Under the pieces are notes generated by a model. That model searched no databases, had not been told where the DNA came from, and worked only from the letters and a program-made list of their open reading frames with translations. The position numbers and the translations under genes are program-made. Source: Asterochloris sp. CNOR1 (taxonomy: Eukaryota; Chlorophyta; Trebouxiophyceae; Trebouxiales; Trebouxiaceae). From it: a stretch of DNA of 64,000 nt. The DNA lies in contig OZ017754.1 of assembly GCA_963969365.1 (NCBI GenBank), forward strand, positions 62,001 through 126,000, written 5' to 3'. Below, in pieces: positions 47,475 through 58,854 of the stretch. Every line of letters starts with the position of its first letter. The stretch's first letter is position 1.

Positions 47475-50451
47475 ATGGTGGGCCACTTTCGGTCTTGTCC
47501 TGGCACTTTGACCCGTCCGGTTGATCGACGGCGCCGATGGGTTGGTGCTGCTCCTAGCATGCGACCTCGCAATGGTCGCAAGACCATACAGAAGCTTGCC
47601 AGGGGGCAAAAGCTGGATTGTGTTGGACAGCAGCTGCCCCCAGGCAAGCCAGATGACCTCTGTCTGTCAGATATGGTGCCGGTTGCTTCATCCTGCAAGC
47701 CAACAACGGCTAAAGCTGCAGAGGATGGTGCAGCCAGCAAAGAGGCGGCACCTCCACCATCGTGGGGCAGCAAGCGCCTGTACTGGGTGGATGAGTGCCC
47801 TTCAGTCCTGCAGTACAACAAGAATGTCAGATCAGGCTACAGAGCAGGTGAGCTCGGCCGTGCTGGCGCGCTTTGACTAGCAGAAGTGCCAAACCCATCA
47901 ATGCCTCACCATGCCTCTGCGCTGCAGGTCTGTCGCCAAAACAGTGCATCTGCAGCGTTGCCCAGTACCATAACGAGACAGGTGAGGCAGTGCCAACAGA
48001 AGCCCAGCAAGCCAGCAGGTTGGCCCCCTTCCAGGGCACACTCCGCATTGGGTTTCCCACGAATGCTTTGAATCTGGGGTGCATCAGCAGCCTGCCTGCT
48101 CTTTGCCGTTCCAGCACCAACGCAAGCTTGTGTCAGCTGCTGCGAGTCCTGCATGCCCTGCCTGTTGTCATGGCCCCTGCTTCATACGCACCATGCCTGC
48201 ATCATCCTAGCTGATCCATCCACAGGTGCACCTCCTGCCGTGCATCCAGCCTGCTCATGGTCCCACCTTCCGTTTCTTCCAAGCACTTATTCAACCATTC
48301 CCACAATGTCCAGCACAGCCCACAGAAGGGCTCCTGTGCACTCCCCTGCAGGCAACATCTGGGCCCACCTTCTGCCCATTCTGGCAATCCTGCTGGCTCT
48401 GTACTTCAACGCTCTGCGCATGTGGCCCAAGGCTCCGGTTGCGTTCCTAGAGAATCTGGTGCCCATCCTGCTGTGCCTCAGCGGCTCGGTGATGTACCAC
48501 TCCATGATGGCCCACCACTGGCACTACAAGAAGTTTCTGGCCTGCGATGTGAGTACCTGCATCCAGCCCTGGGCTGCAGCATGGGGCTTTGCATTTTGAG
48601 TCTGGTTAGATAGGGTGCATGCAACACGCCCTCAGCCTTTACTTATTATGTGGTGTGAGCTCTTTCCTGGTCTGTAGTGTGAGCTCGTTCCTGGTCTGTG
48701 GTGTGAGCTCACTCCTGGTCTGTGGTGTGAGCGGCTGCCTGCAGCGTGCCATGCAGTCTGCGGCGCTGTGTGGACCTAATTAAAGGTTCGTCCAGACCTG
48801 AAGCTGGGTGCCTTCACCCCCCTTTCCAGCTGCAGCCTGCTACTTGTGGGAGTTGTGCGCCTGGCAGCGACAGTCTAGGCATCCTCAAAAGCCACTGGTA
48901 GCTTGTCACACAGCTGGCAGCTCTGCAGTGTGTGCAGCTGGCCGCAGTGTTGCTGGCCAGCCCACAGGCAATGTGGTAGCTAGCTCATGGGTAGCAGCAT
49001 GGGTTCACAGCTGACCAGCCTTTGCTTGTATGTGTCAGTCATGTATCAGTAATGGCAGCACCAATTCGCATTTGAGCAGACATCAACTGCCTGCCCTGTA
49101 CAGTAGGGCGACGTGTCAGACTGCGCCTACTGTCAGTGCAGTGGTGTCCACCTGCTGCGCTGCAAACAGCTCGAGCGCCAGTCATGCATAGCAGCAACAA
49201 GCTGAAGTCGTGACACGCGTGACCAGAACAGATAGTGAAGCTACCTTGCAGCTGTAAAGGAAGGCACACACCAGGAGGTTGGCGATTTGCAGGGTGGAGA
49301 CAAGGGCACAGCTGCAAGGGTCAGAGCCAGCTACAATGTTTGTTGCTGATGACGCCAAGAAACAGCTGTGCAGCAATGCTGGTGAACCCAGGTGTGGGTT
49401 CAGGATGTTGTGTCTGCAGGTCTCCACAGCCTCTTCTGCTCTGCCTGCAGGTCTGTGGCATTTTTCTTCTCATGCTGTCGGGGATGCATCCCTGCCTGTG
49501 GTGGGGCATGCACGAGCATCCCCACGCCCGCATGTTCTTCATAGTCTCCTATTACCTGGCAGCCGCCGCGTGCGCTACCGCGGGCGTGGCAGCCACCAAC
49601 AAGACAGCACGCGCAGTGCCACTGCTGGTGCTCCTTCTGGTGCGCCTGGGAGCCATCCTTGTGCGCTGGGCCTGGGACCTTGGCTGCCAGGCAGCAGTGA
49701 TGCAGTATCTGGCCATGGAGGTGGGTTGACATGGCCTTCACTTTCCCCTTGCTGGAGACAGGCACTCCCCTTCCATGGGCAGGGGCCTCGTCATTGGCCA
49801 CGCTTGCCACCGCCACCTCCCTGGGCTTGCCCAATGAGAGCCGAGCTGGTGGCAGGCAGCAGCGGGCTCACTGCTTGCCCAGCAGGCACCTGTCTGTAAG
49901 GGCGGTGATGCGGTACCCGGACATGAACGTGGGTTATGGTGGCTATAGATTGCCAGGAGGGCCCTGTACATGGTGAAGACCATGGGCAGTGCTCCAGCAC
50001 ATCGTCGTGGAGTCTGGTGCGGATGCTTTCACAGCGCCGTGCGCATGTGCTGCAGTTTTGGTCGGGACAGGTGGTTGCTCGACACTGCCATGATGCATAG
50101 AGCCCTGAATGTGCTGGTGGGCTGGTGCCAGGCGCACTGGTGCTTGCTGTTTAGCCAAGTGTGATGCGCAGCAGCTGCAAGCAGATCCAGCTGTCAGCTG
50201 GAGGCTGCAGCCTGCTCTACCTTCACGCCTCCCTGCAGGTTCTGTCTGCAAGCGGCGCCATCATCAATGTGCTGCGCATTCCGGAGAAGTGGTTCTGCAG
50301 CCCTCACCCACGCAAGGCTGGGCCTTTCGACTACTGGCTGAACTCCCACCAGATCATGCATATTCTGGTGGTGTGGGCTATCTGGCACTACCACAGGGGC
50401 GCCTGTCTGGACTATGCCCACCACTTCGGTCCCATCTCGGCATCAGTGTAA
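47475..50451 (+). CDS. PAQR / adiponectin-receptor-like (HlyIII family) 7-TM protein
   Basis: Five exons, 47475-47847, 47928-47981, 48352-48548, 49451-49720 and 50239-50451, join in phase to 368 aa. An N-terminal cytosolic part (about 115 residues, basic) leads to VLQYNKNVRSGYRAG, the usual PAQR entry motif. Seven membrane segments follow, starting at NETGNIWAHLLPILAILL. The family's presumed metal ligands are visible: Ser and His in SGSVMYHSMMAHH, Asp in LACD at an exon end, and the paired His of LNSHQIMHILVVW near the C-terminus. Family members act as zinc-dependent hydrolases of lipid amides or as receptors. Which applies here is unknown, as is the membrane (plasma membrane or Golgi). It is complete, with no broken motif. 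About 300 bases separate its stop from the convergent cytochrome b5 gene. Confidence 0.93.
48650..48734. repeat. 24-bp tandem repeat, 3.5 copies, PAQR intron
   Basis: The unit gtggtgtgagctcnttcctg plus gtct repeats at 24-base spacing from about 48650 (next 48674, 48698, then partial 48722). Each unit contains gtgtgagct, a donor-like string. It starts about 100 bases after the true donor of exon 48352-48548. Confidence 0.85.
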
Positions 50452-50747
50452 TCTTTATCGGTCACTGAAACTCAAGACTCAGTCCCCTTGCTTGCAACAC
50501 AGTACAAAGCCCCTGAGTGCAAGATGTGCACCGCGCACGCCTCTGCTTGCAAGCAAGTCATGACTCTCGGCATTCAGTTATGACTTCTGTTGAACTCTCA
50601 TCATCATTCAGCCATCGTTGAACAATAGGCTTACGAGAGGGAGGAGGTGTGTCCTGAACAGTACATATGAACTACTTTCTTTTTGGCCTGAGGAAGGAGG
50701 GGGAGTTAAGACAGCACAGGTCAACGTTTGTTTGGCCACTGAGCAGG

Positions 50748-51125
50748 CTATTCTGACACTAAGCCAATAAAGAAGTCCTCGATCATGTCAAACACTTTGG
50801 GCGGGTGCTGGGGCCCATAAAAGCCTTTTGTGGAGTCGCCACCAGCAGAGTTCAAAATGGCCTGGCCACCAGGGTGTTCCTCAACATAATCTGTCAGGTT
50901 GTAGACGCGAGCCTGATTCTGGTGCTCTTGGCTCCTGATAATCACCCACAAGTCATCTGAAGTAGCATGGGCTGCCACTTCCTTGCGTGTGAACCTGCTC
51001 TTGCCATCTACGCTTGTTGCTTGGGTCTGTGATGGTGTGGGAGGGTCCTCTTGGGCTGTGAACCACTTGTAGATCAGCCACCCGCCAATGATGGCGAGGA
51101 GAGTGATCGGCCACGTGAAGTCCAT
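50748..51125 (-). CDS. Cytochrome b5-domain protein with N-terminal membrane anchor
   Basis: This single-exon gene (125 aa) is unusual among its intron-rich neighbours. The ATG at 51125 gives MDFTW followed by one membrane helix (PITLLAIIGGWLIYKWF), a short polar linker, then the b5 fold: FTRKEVAAH, DLWVIIR, the first haem ligand in VEEHPGGQAIL, and the second His in FYGPQHPPKVFDMIEDFFIG. The anchor is at the N-terminus rather than the C-terminal tail of classical ER cytochrome b5, which resembles plant b5-like/MAPR-type or organelle-anchored forms. HPGG argues for true b5. Predicted one-electron carrier facing the cytosol; the partner enzyme is unknown. An upstream GTG in frame is ignored because eukaryotic starts are ATG. 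Confidence 0.9.
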   Translation of the reverse strand: MDFTWPITLLAIIGGWLIYKWFTAQEDPPTPSQTQATSVDGKSRFTRKEVAAHATSDDLWVIIRSQEHQNQARVYNLTDYVEEHPGGQAILNSAGGDSTKGFYGPQHPPKVFDMIEDFFIGLVSE

Positions 51126-51948
51126 CTTCACCTTCCTATGGCGTTCCTGTCAGGGATCCTGGCCCCGCGAGGCCACGAGATGGTCGACTTTGACCAGCCA
51201 AGAAGGAGGAAGAATCTGTTTTGATGGCACACATTGATGGCTCAATCTGTAGCTAGCATTGGTGTTCATGAGCCGAGACGTAAGCCCAGGGGCTCAGCAC
51301 ATTTCAGACAGACAGGCAATGCCATGGGCATTCCAGCTTTGCATGGCCGGCGTCCCAGCTGCTTGCTGTTGTCATAGCTCATGCTGCTGGCCACAGCTGC
51401 AAATGGATGTGCAAGAGGTACAGCTCTGCTGCGCACCAGATCACCTCACCGGGCCAGAAGCTAAACGGAACCATCTTGACAGGGCTGCACTCTCACTGTG
51501 AGCGCCTGAGCAGGGTGGCGCTATTGCATCTGTAGCATCACCTGGGCGTGAAGGCTGCTGGCTGCCTGCTAGCCTGCCCACTGACTTGCTGGGCTGATGC
51601 CGGGCCCAGCTGGCCACCTGCTGACGCGCCGCTGCTGGGCCATATCCTGCACACATCATCATAAGATGGTGCTGAAAGATACTCCACTCTGCCCATCGCT
51701 GGCCCCATCTCTAGCTCACAGTGAACCATTGGCGTTTTGCGCAAGACAGGATGACATGCTGAAGAGCAACCCTTACGGGCAGCACTTGCAGCCCCCATCA
51801 AGCACAGACAATGCATGAGGGTCAGCTGTCCAGTTGCGGTCCGCAGGGTCAGCTGTCAGCCGGAAATGCGCGCGGTCAGCTTCATGCGGTAGTCTGTGTG
51901 GTCACTTGTCAATGTACACACTGAATGGAGGTGCACTGCACATCGTTC
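51126..51948. other. Intergenic, no gene recognised
   Basis: This separates the cytochrome b5 gene from the small unknown gene, both on the minus strand. Open frames are short and unlike proteins. It probably holds the b5 promoter and the upstream gene's 3' untranslated region. Confidence 0.55.
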
Positions 51949-52670
51949 TCAGCCATTGACCGCGGGGCAGGGCAGCACGAACTGCACTCCCTGCCTCCCC
52001 AAGGCGCCTACCTGATCCAGCGAGACAGCCCCGCTCAGCTGCGGCCGACTGGCTGCCAAGCGTGACAGGCCTGGCATTTGGGTTGAGGTCCCTGCACAGC
52101 AACGTGCTGCCGCTGACACTGGTCTGTAAAGGTCCTTCATGCCTGCCAGGCCCTACCTGCATGCATACTTTCATGAAGGGGGCCCCACCCCCAGCCTGCA
52201 TGCTGCAATGCCTGAGCATCTGATAAAGTTTAAGAGGGAGAATTTGAGCCTTGCTAACTGGGCTGGCAGCCATTCCCTGCACTGCCAGGCAGGAGGGTTC
52301 CCTCAAACCTGCCATGGTCCAGCAGGTCCACATATAAGCTGGCTGCTCGGCAATCATGCTGGGTCGCATGACACGCCCCAGCGACAGTGCGTGACAGTGC
52401 TGGGCATGGGCGAGGCTCACCTGCGCCGCTGCCTAGCAGGGGCGGGCCCCCAAACATGCTGGGCTCCAGCAGGTCCAGGCTGAAGTTGATGGGGCCATCG
52501 TGGTGGCTGTGCAGGGGTTGGCTGATGATGGTTTCCAGCACAGTGGACAGCTTGTCCCCCTTCCTCTTCTTCTGCGGCAGTTGACGGTCACTTGTGGGGC
52601 ACACAGGCGCACCAGGCTTGTTGCAGGCAGCAGTAGCAGCTGGACCAGCCCCACCATTCTGTGTTGACAT
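51949..52670 (-). CDS. Small unknown protein with NLS-like motif
   Basis: Two exons in phase: 52421-52670 (ATG at 52670) and 51949-52091, the latter ending in TGA, for about 130 aa. The N-terminus is Ala/Gly/Asn-rich. A basic cluster, LPQKKRKGDK, looks like a nuclear localisation signal. It is followed by LSTVLETIISQPL, NFSLDLLEPSMFGGPPLL and then SRLAASRPQLSGAVSLDQ. I recognise no family. Low complexity and the NLS suggest a small nuclear regulator, but this is only an inference. The region 52671-52987 upstream is unassigned. Confidence 0.5.
52274..52345 (-). pseudogene. Diverged duplicate of the 3' end of exon 52421-52670
   Basis: The copy reads LYVDLLDHGRFEGTLLPGSA, against FSLDLLEPSMFGGPPLLGSG in the exon. 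It lies in the following intron, so here the decayed copy is downstream of the working exon rather than upstream. Confidence 0.6.
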
Positions 52671-52987
52671 GAGATCTGTTGTGTAACGGGCCTGTGTCAG
52701 CCTCAAGGGTACTGCAGGTGAGAGGCTGGTCCTGCTGGCCGCGTGTTGTGGCCTTAGCATGACTCTGCATGATGCTGGGCTTAATGCAGCGGCAACGCTC
52801 CACAGGCCAGCACGAGGCTGACCCTGACATGCAGGTCAGCTTTCCAGAAGAGGACATGCCCCTACACTGCCACTGACGGATGCTCTGGTTGGCAACATGC
52901 AGGGGTTTGTGCTGCTTGCAAGGACACCAGCCGCAGGTGGGGACAGCTGCTGTATGCATCAGCAGATGGTGCAGCAAGTGGGGCCCG

Positions 52988-55900
52988 TCAGAGAATGCAG
53001 GGGATGGTGTCGTTCTCGAGCACAGGCAGTTTCTTTTCTTGGTGAAGCTCTTGCGCTTGGGAGTCTTGCTGCATGCAAAGACAGCTGCTGGTTGCAAAGC
53101 ATAGCATAGGTAACACTTGTAGTTACCCAAGAATTATAGGATCTATACCGATCCTCAGCGCATTGCACCCAACTCACGTCCCCTGTAGCAAACATGCTTG
53201 AAGCAAAGCTGATTTTGCTTCCTACGGAGCCAAGTGCGACATGGTGTGACAAGTGCGTCATGCAGGACAATGCCAGTCACCTTTTGCTTGGGCTCGGGTG
53301 GCACCACCAGGTCCCCAATCTCGCCAACACTGTTCGGGGGCAGGGCGGCTATCTGCTGGGCAACAGTGGGCGCGGCAGCATCAGCATCCTGCACAGGTGA
53401 CGTGTTTTATCTGACGCTTGAATTGAGGTCTGAAAGAGAAGCTGTGCGGGCTTGGGTCATGCAGGTAAACAATGCAGGCTTCCTTGCATTGTTGGAAAAG
53501 TTTTGCATGCACCCTTTGTTGGGGCATGGCCATCTTTTGGTGAGCTGCTGTGAAGCAGTGCTGTGAAGAAGTGCTGTGCCTCTTACAGGTGGCTTTCATC
53601 ATCAACTTCCACGGACAGGGGCAGGCTGGCTGCCCGTGGCAGCATCAGAGACTGGCCTTGTAAAAGCCTTGCAGGAGCAGTCATGCTGCCGGCTACCTCC
53701 AGCAGACAACACTCCCTGGCCCACCTGGCTGTCTGCCTCTGCCCCTGTGCTGTGATCGGCCTTGTGCCGGGCCATGCGGGCCCATAAAGCCCACTTTCCC
53801 TTCCTGGCGCGTGGTGCTGCAGCAGCTGATGGCGAGGCTGGATCATTGACCTCTGCAACCACGGGGGCCTCCTGCAGGGGTGGACCTGCACACACATGCA
53901 ACTCCTTGGCAGCTGCTGGGCCACAGGTTTGAAGGTTGCTGCAGCATGCTGCATGTGCCTGACGCCTAAGCCCCCCGCCCTGCCTGCTTGCCCAAAAGGT
54001 AGCCTTGCAAGGTTCCTGGCTTCTTGCCGTGACGGCATGGCATGCAGGCGCTGATGGTGATTTCTTGGAGCCATCAGAATGCAACCACCAGAGGGTGCAT
54101 GCTGATGCCAAGAGGCTGCACTTGCCTGTTTCTGGCTGTGCACCATCTGCAGCCTGCGCAGCACCAGCTACAGCGTGACCAGGTGTGCAGCTGCTCACCT
54201 GCAGCCTCCTGATGATGTTGTGCAGCTGCCCACCTGCAGCCTCCTTAGCACGATTGGCAGCCTGCCCAGCATCAGCAGCTGCCGCCTCTGCAGCGTGCTG
54301 CGCTCTGGCTGATGCCAGGATCCTCTGGGCCAGCGACCCCTGCTCCAGACCTCCCCCGGCAGCTCCACCAGCCCTGCGCTTTGCAAAGGCGCTACGCAGT
54401 CGAGCAGTGGCCTGTGCCATAGCTTCCTCCTCACTGAGCTGCTGCGCGCCTGCAGCCAGAAAGCAGCTGTGCTCAGACATGCAGGCTGAGGCTTCAAGCA
54501 AGCCTGGGCCACAGCTGCCGCTTTGAAGAGCTGCAGCGTGCCTGACATGCAGATGAGGTCCCAGGCAAGCCTGAGCCATAGCTGCCTCCTTGAAGAGCTG
54601 CTGCACGCCTGCAGCGAGGAACCAGCTATGCTCATACATGCAGTGTGCGGCATAGGCAAGCCTGGGCCATAGCTGCTGCTTCCCAGAGCTGCTGTTTGCA
54701 TGGCAAGCTGATGTCCCAGGCAAGCCTGCCGCCTACAGAGCTGCTGTGCACCTGCAGGCTGGACCGCACACACCCACTCCTGCTCCAGGAGCCAGTGCAG
54801 GAGGTCACCTGTTCAATCAGGGCAGGTGCTGCTGGTCCAGCACTGCTCCTGGGCAGCAGTCCACTGCGGGACATATAAAAGCAAAGCTGCTTGCAGAGGA
54901 ACATGGCAGAAAGTCCATGCGCATGTGCCATGCCTTGCTGCGCAATGACTGCACACTTCGTTGCACAAAGTGCCAGTCTCACCAGCTGATTCAGCTTTCA
55001 CCGAGGCAAGAACACCTCCTCCTGAGGCAACCCCTGCATTGCTTGGCTGTGCCTGAGCGTGCTCATCAATTTGTTGGCTTAGAGCGAGCTGCCCATCTAC
55101 TGCTGCACCTGCCTCCTCTAAATCTGATGCGGAGCCTCCATCTGACTCTGAATCTGAATCTGAATCTGACTCTGAACCTGATGCAGTGCTTGACCCGGCA
55201 CTTGAGCTGGACCCTGAGGTGGCACCAGAGCTTGAGCTTGCCCCTGAGGTTGAATGTGTGCCAGCAGGTGGCTGCCTGGCCTGGGCTGGTGTTGGCAGCG
55301 GCGGCACCTCCCCAGCATGCTGCATGGCCAGGGCTGCACCCTTTGCAGTGAATACGGCAGTGTCAGCCTGCAGCATGGTGGGTGTCTGTGCTGGCACCTC
55401 ACTGATGGCCGGCAGTGGCTGAGAGGAGACTGCAGCTGTCCCGGGCGCAGCAGCAGGTGCCCCTGCAGCAATTTGCTGGGATGTCATGGGGCCAAGCACG
55501 GTGGTCGCTTGTGCTGGCAGGCCCTGCAAAACTGCTCCAGCTGGCCAGGGTGCAGCAGCAGACGCCCCTGCAGCAGCCTGTTGGCCTGTCGTTGCCTGCT
55601 GGGGGCCAGGCATGGTGGGCGCTGGTGCTGGCAGGCCCTGCAAGAGAGCTGCTTTTGGCACAGCTGCCGACAGCAGGCCTGCTGCAGCTTTCTGGGAACT
55701 GACTGGTGCTGGCGAGGCCGGAGGTGACGAAAGCGGCACCACGCTGGACTGGCGGCTGAGTGGGCTGCGCCCCTTCACTTTTTGAACCATGCCCGACAAG
55801 AACCTCCCCAAGGACGATTGGCGTCCAGGGGACTCCTGTTGCGCTGCCTGGCTGCCGCTGCTGCACTGGGTGTGCTCCGATAAGGCACCTCCGGCTAAGT

Positions 55901-57859
55901 CCGTGCCAGGCCTGTCCTGAAGGGGGTCGAGGTCCCGCAGCGGCGATGGCAGTGTCTTCAGTTGGCCCTGCCCGCCCAGGAGCTGCTGCCGCATGCCAGT
56001 GCCTGGCGTGTTGACCACGAGCCGCTCCTGTGGAGTCCCCAGCCGCAGCAAGGGAGAGCTGGTGGGTGGCAACTGCTGCAGGTTCGTACCCCAGTAAGGG
56101 ACCTGCACCGCCACCCTCGGCAAACCCTGCGGCCACAGGTGCTGCAGGCCTGGCGGGCTGCCCTGCTGCTCCTTCTTCTTCTCCTGCAAGCTGGCCAGCC
56201 TCTGCAGCTCATCAGGCAGCAGACTGCGGCTGGGCCGCGCAGACAGGGCGCTGCGAGGCTGCTGCAGGGGCAGGCTGTGCGAGGCATGGTGGCGGGGCAT
56301 CGCTGCATTGGGGCTGTGCTGGTGCCCAGCCTGGGACTGCTGCAAGCTCCTGCTGAGCTCCTGCAGTGCAGAGCAGGAGTCCATGTGATGTGTTTAAGCC
56401 TGCAGGGCAGGGCAGGGGTTCATATGGTGTGTTTACGCCTGCGTGCAGTTGGGCAACTGCACACTGCAGTGACCAGCTGCTGACTCTGTATCACAGGCCG
56501 CAAGTATTGTCTTCAGCATGTTGCCCGCAAGGCTCCTTGCTGTTGGAACTGAAGGCTGTGAGGCACTCTTGGCACTGGAAGCTATGAGGTGCTCTGGTTT
56601 GTGAAGTGCAGCAAGGTGCACTTTGAGTGCAGTGTGTTGCAGTGCGAAGCAGGCACTCACTGGAGGAGCCGACCAACATCTTGTTGCTGCAGTCACACAA
56701 GCAATCCCCCCACCTGCCAGGCAGGTTGCCCCTGAGCAAGCTGGGACTCCGCTCCCGCCACATCATGCAGCCTGCCTCCAGGTGCAGGCTGAACTGCACT
56801 GTGACCCCAGCCGCTGTGCGTGGCCTGCCCAAAACGGCGCAGGGCAGCCACCTGCTCTGCCACACACACATCTGCCGCCCTCCGCAGGTCCTGGGCTGCC
56901 TTCTGCTGGCACGCCGCCAGCTGCTGCTGCTCCACCAGCAGTGCTCTGAGCTGCTGCAGTTCCTGATCCTGGGCTGCAGAGGTAGCGATGACTGCGACGG
57001 CCCCATCCAGCCACTCCGCTGCCCTCTCTGCAGCCTCATGAGGCGCCCCCAGGCTGCCTACCTGAGGCACGCCCGCCCCTTGCGACAGCTGGGCAGCTGC
57101 AGACTGCCTCTGTGCTGGTGCTGTACCAGCCTGTGGCAGGCCATGTCTGGTGGCAATACTGCCTACTGCAAGCCTGTCAGGGCGACTGTAGGGCTGTTGC
57201 CTCCACACCTCAGCTGCACCAATCAGGGGAGACCTCGCCGGCTGCACAGACCCCATGTTGACGGAGGCAGACGAACCTCTAGGACCGGCCTCCCCAGCAC
57301 CTCTCAGCCTGCCTGATGCGGGAGCGCCAGCATCAGCCCAGCGCTGCTCGCTTGGCCCCAGCTCCAGGGCGTTCTGCTGTGCATGGCCTGTGAGCAGCTT
57401 CTGTTGGGGGCTAGACTGAGGAAGCTGCCTGACATCAGGCGCAGTGGACCCTGGCGATAAGCTCCGCCTCTCTGCCTGGCGCTGAGCCGCCTCCCTGAAT
57501 TGATGAAACGTACTGCTTGCTCTGAGGGGCCCAGGTCCAGGCTGAGGCTGGCAGCTGGCTGCACTCCGCATGGCATCAGATTCCTGCAGCTGCAGGCTGC
57601 CAGAGGGCCTGAACAGCAGCTGTGGTGATGCCAGGCTGCTGCTCTGCGGCTGCAGGAGGGTGGCGCCGCTGCCAGATGAGCCCCCCAGGCCTGGCACCCC
57701 ATGCTGAAGCAGGGTATTGCAACTTGCTGGGGAGGTAAAGTCATCAGCGAAATGGCTGCTGCCCTGGAGGGTCTGCAGGTGCCACACAGCAAAGCAGGCT
57801 GCCAGCAGGCGCCACCTGCGGCGCAGGCAGGGGAGTTTTCTGGTGGCAGGCTGCTGCAT
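52988..57859 (-). CDS. Large low-complexity (Ser/Gln/Pro/Ala-rich) protein, unknown
   Basis: Terminal exons join in phase: 54983-56360, 54234-54449, 53725-53885, 53281-53388 and 52988-53068 (TGA). An upstream exon (about 56820-57859) holds another long open frame; its start and its junction to 56360 are unresolved. The protein is over 900 aa and mostly disordered, with a poly-Ser/Asp/Glu tract (SESDSDSDSESDGGS) and helical stretches (EEEAMAQATARLRSAFAKRR, DQELQQLRALLVEQQQLAAC). The C-terminus is EKKLPVLENDTIPCIL. It looks like a nuclear scaffold or chromatin protein. The acidic-serine run resembles BET-type tails, but I see no bromodomain or NET domain. I recognise no family. Confidence 0.65.
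54450..54770 (-). repeat. Array of decayed copies of exon 54234-54449 (5' end)
   Basis: The intron before that exon contains at least three degenerate copies of its start. The working exon reads cagcagctcagtgaggagg then gctatggcacaggc. Copies near 54540-54610, 54480-54540 and 54660-54770 keep cagcagctcttcaaggagg, gctatggctcaggcttgcct or close variants, several with a CTGCAG before them. Copy spacing is roughly 100 bases. Confidence 0.8.
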
Positions 57860-57902
57860 GAGGGGCCATCAGCTGGTGTGAGCGTCAGCAGGGCAACAGG
57901 TC

Positions 57903-57930
57903 CACATGCATGCATGCATGCATGCACATG
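57903..57930. repeat. (CATG)n microsatellite
   Basis: About six tetranucleotide units within a self-complementary stretch. It lies 45 bases upstream of the predicted start at 57859. Confidence 0.9.
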
Positions 57931-58783
57931 TGCTGGGACAGCAAATGAGAAGAAAATGACTCAGACATTGGTGGACACCCGTCAGGGCTTTTCAGGCTTG
58001 TGGACATCACCAGCCCCGGGAGATCAACATGTTACAGGTGAGGTTCCTCCGACGCTGCTGTCACCTGCAAGCTGCAACTGCAATGGCGTCCCAGACCAGT
58101 ACGACTCGGCGCTGCACTGCCACCTCATGCTGCGCAGTTGCAAGGGCGTTCTTGGCTGTGATCACACGACGCTGCAGAGCAGTGAGCCTGCATGCAGCAA
58201 GGTGCTGTCCAGGACTTACTTGCAAAGTATGGGGTACTCAACTGGCCTGGATGACACATGCAAAGCCAGGGCTCCCAGCAATCAGGGGCTCTGCCAATCT
58301 GCTGTACATGCTGGTGGCTCAGGACAGATGCTATGATGCTGGCAGTCCAGCAGCATCTGCCCAGCTCCTGGCATTTCAACTGCAGAGGCTGCCTCACCTC
58401 CAGGCAAAGAAAGTTTTGTGCCTCAAGACGTTCTGCCTGAAGCCTGTGGCAGCCTGCTGCTGCCTGGACACTTTTGCCATGCCTGCAATGTGTCCCTGCG
58501 CTGCTGCAGCCTGTGCAGCTTCATGTGCTTGAGCAGCTCTGCTGCCAGAGCCAGCACTGGAAGGTCATTGGGCCAGCCCCTGAATCTCCAGCATAGTAAC
58601 ATTCTGGCTTTAACAGGTCTGTTTGAATTGGATGTTCATCCCTGCAGCGTGGCCATGTCTGTCCCAGACTTGCGTGAGCAGCGATGGACAGCGTCATCTG
58701 GCATTCAAGGATGAAAGTCCGCGCCCGCAGAAGCAAGGTGCAATGCATGTCTTCAAACTCAAAAGACCGTTCAACAATAGGTC

Positions 58784-58854
58784 ATATTATCACAGGCCAT
58801 GTGACACCCCGCAACATGTCCTATTATCACAGGCCATGTGACACCCCGTAACAT
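58784..58854. repeat. 35-bp perfect-looking tandem duplication
   Basis: The unit attatcacaggccatgtgac plus accccg occurs at about 58786 and again at 58821, with almost no change. Its high identity suggests it is recent compared with the other repeats here. Confidence 0.85.

Noticed and set aside
52959-53068. Basic Cys-containing frame (KTPKRKSFTKKRNC) as a CXC/tesmin-like domain
   Set aside because: The incoming phase from exon 53281-53388 selects a different frame ending in a stop at 52988, and the Cys spacing does not match CXC domains.
53602-56384. BET bromodomain protein call for the low-complexity gene
   Set aside because: Only the acidic-serine tract is suggestive. No bromodomain or NET motif is readable in any exon.
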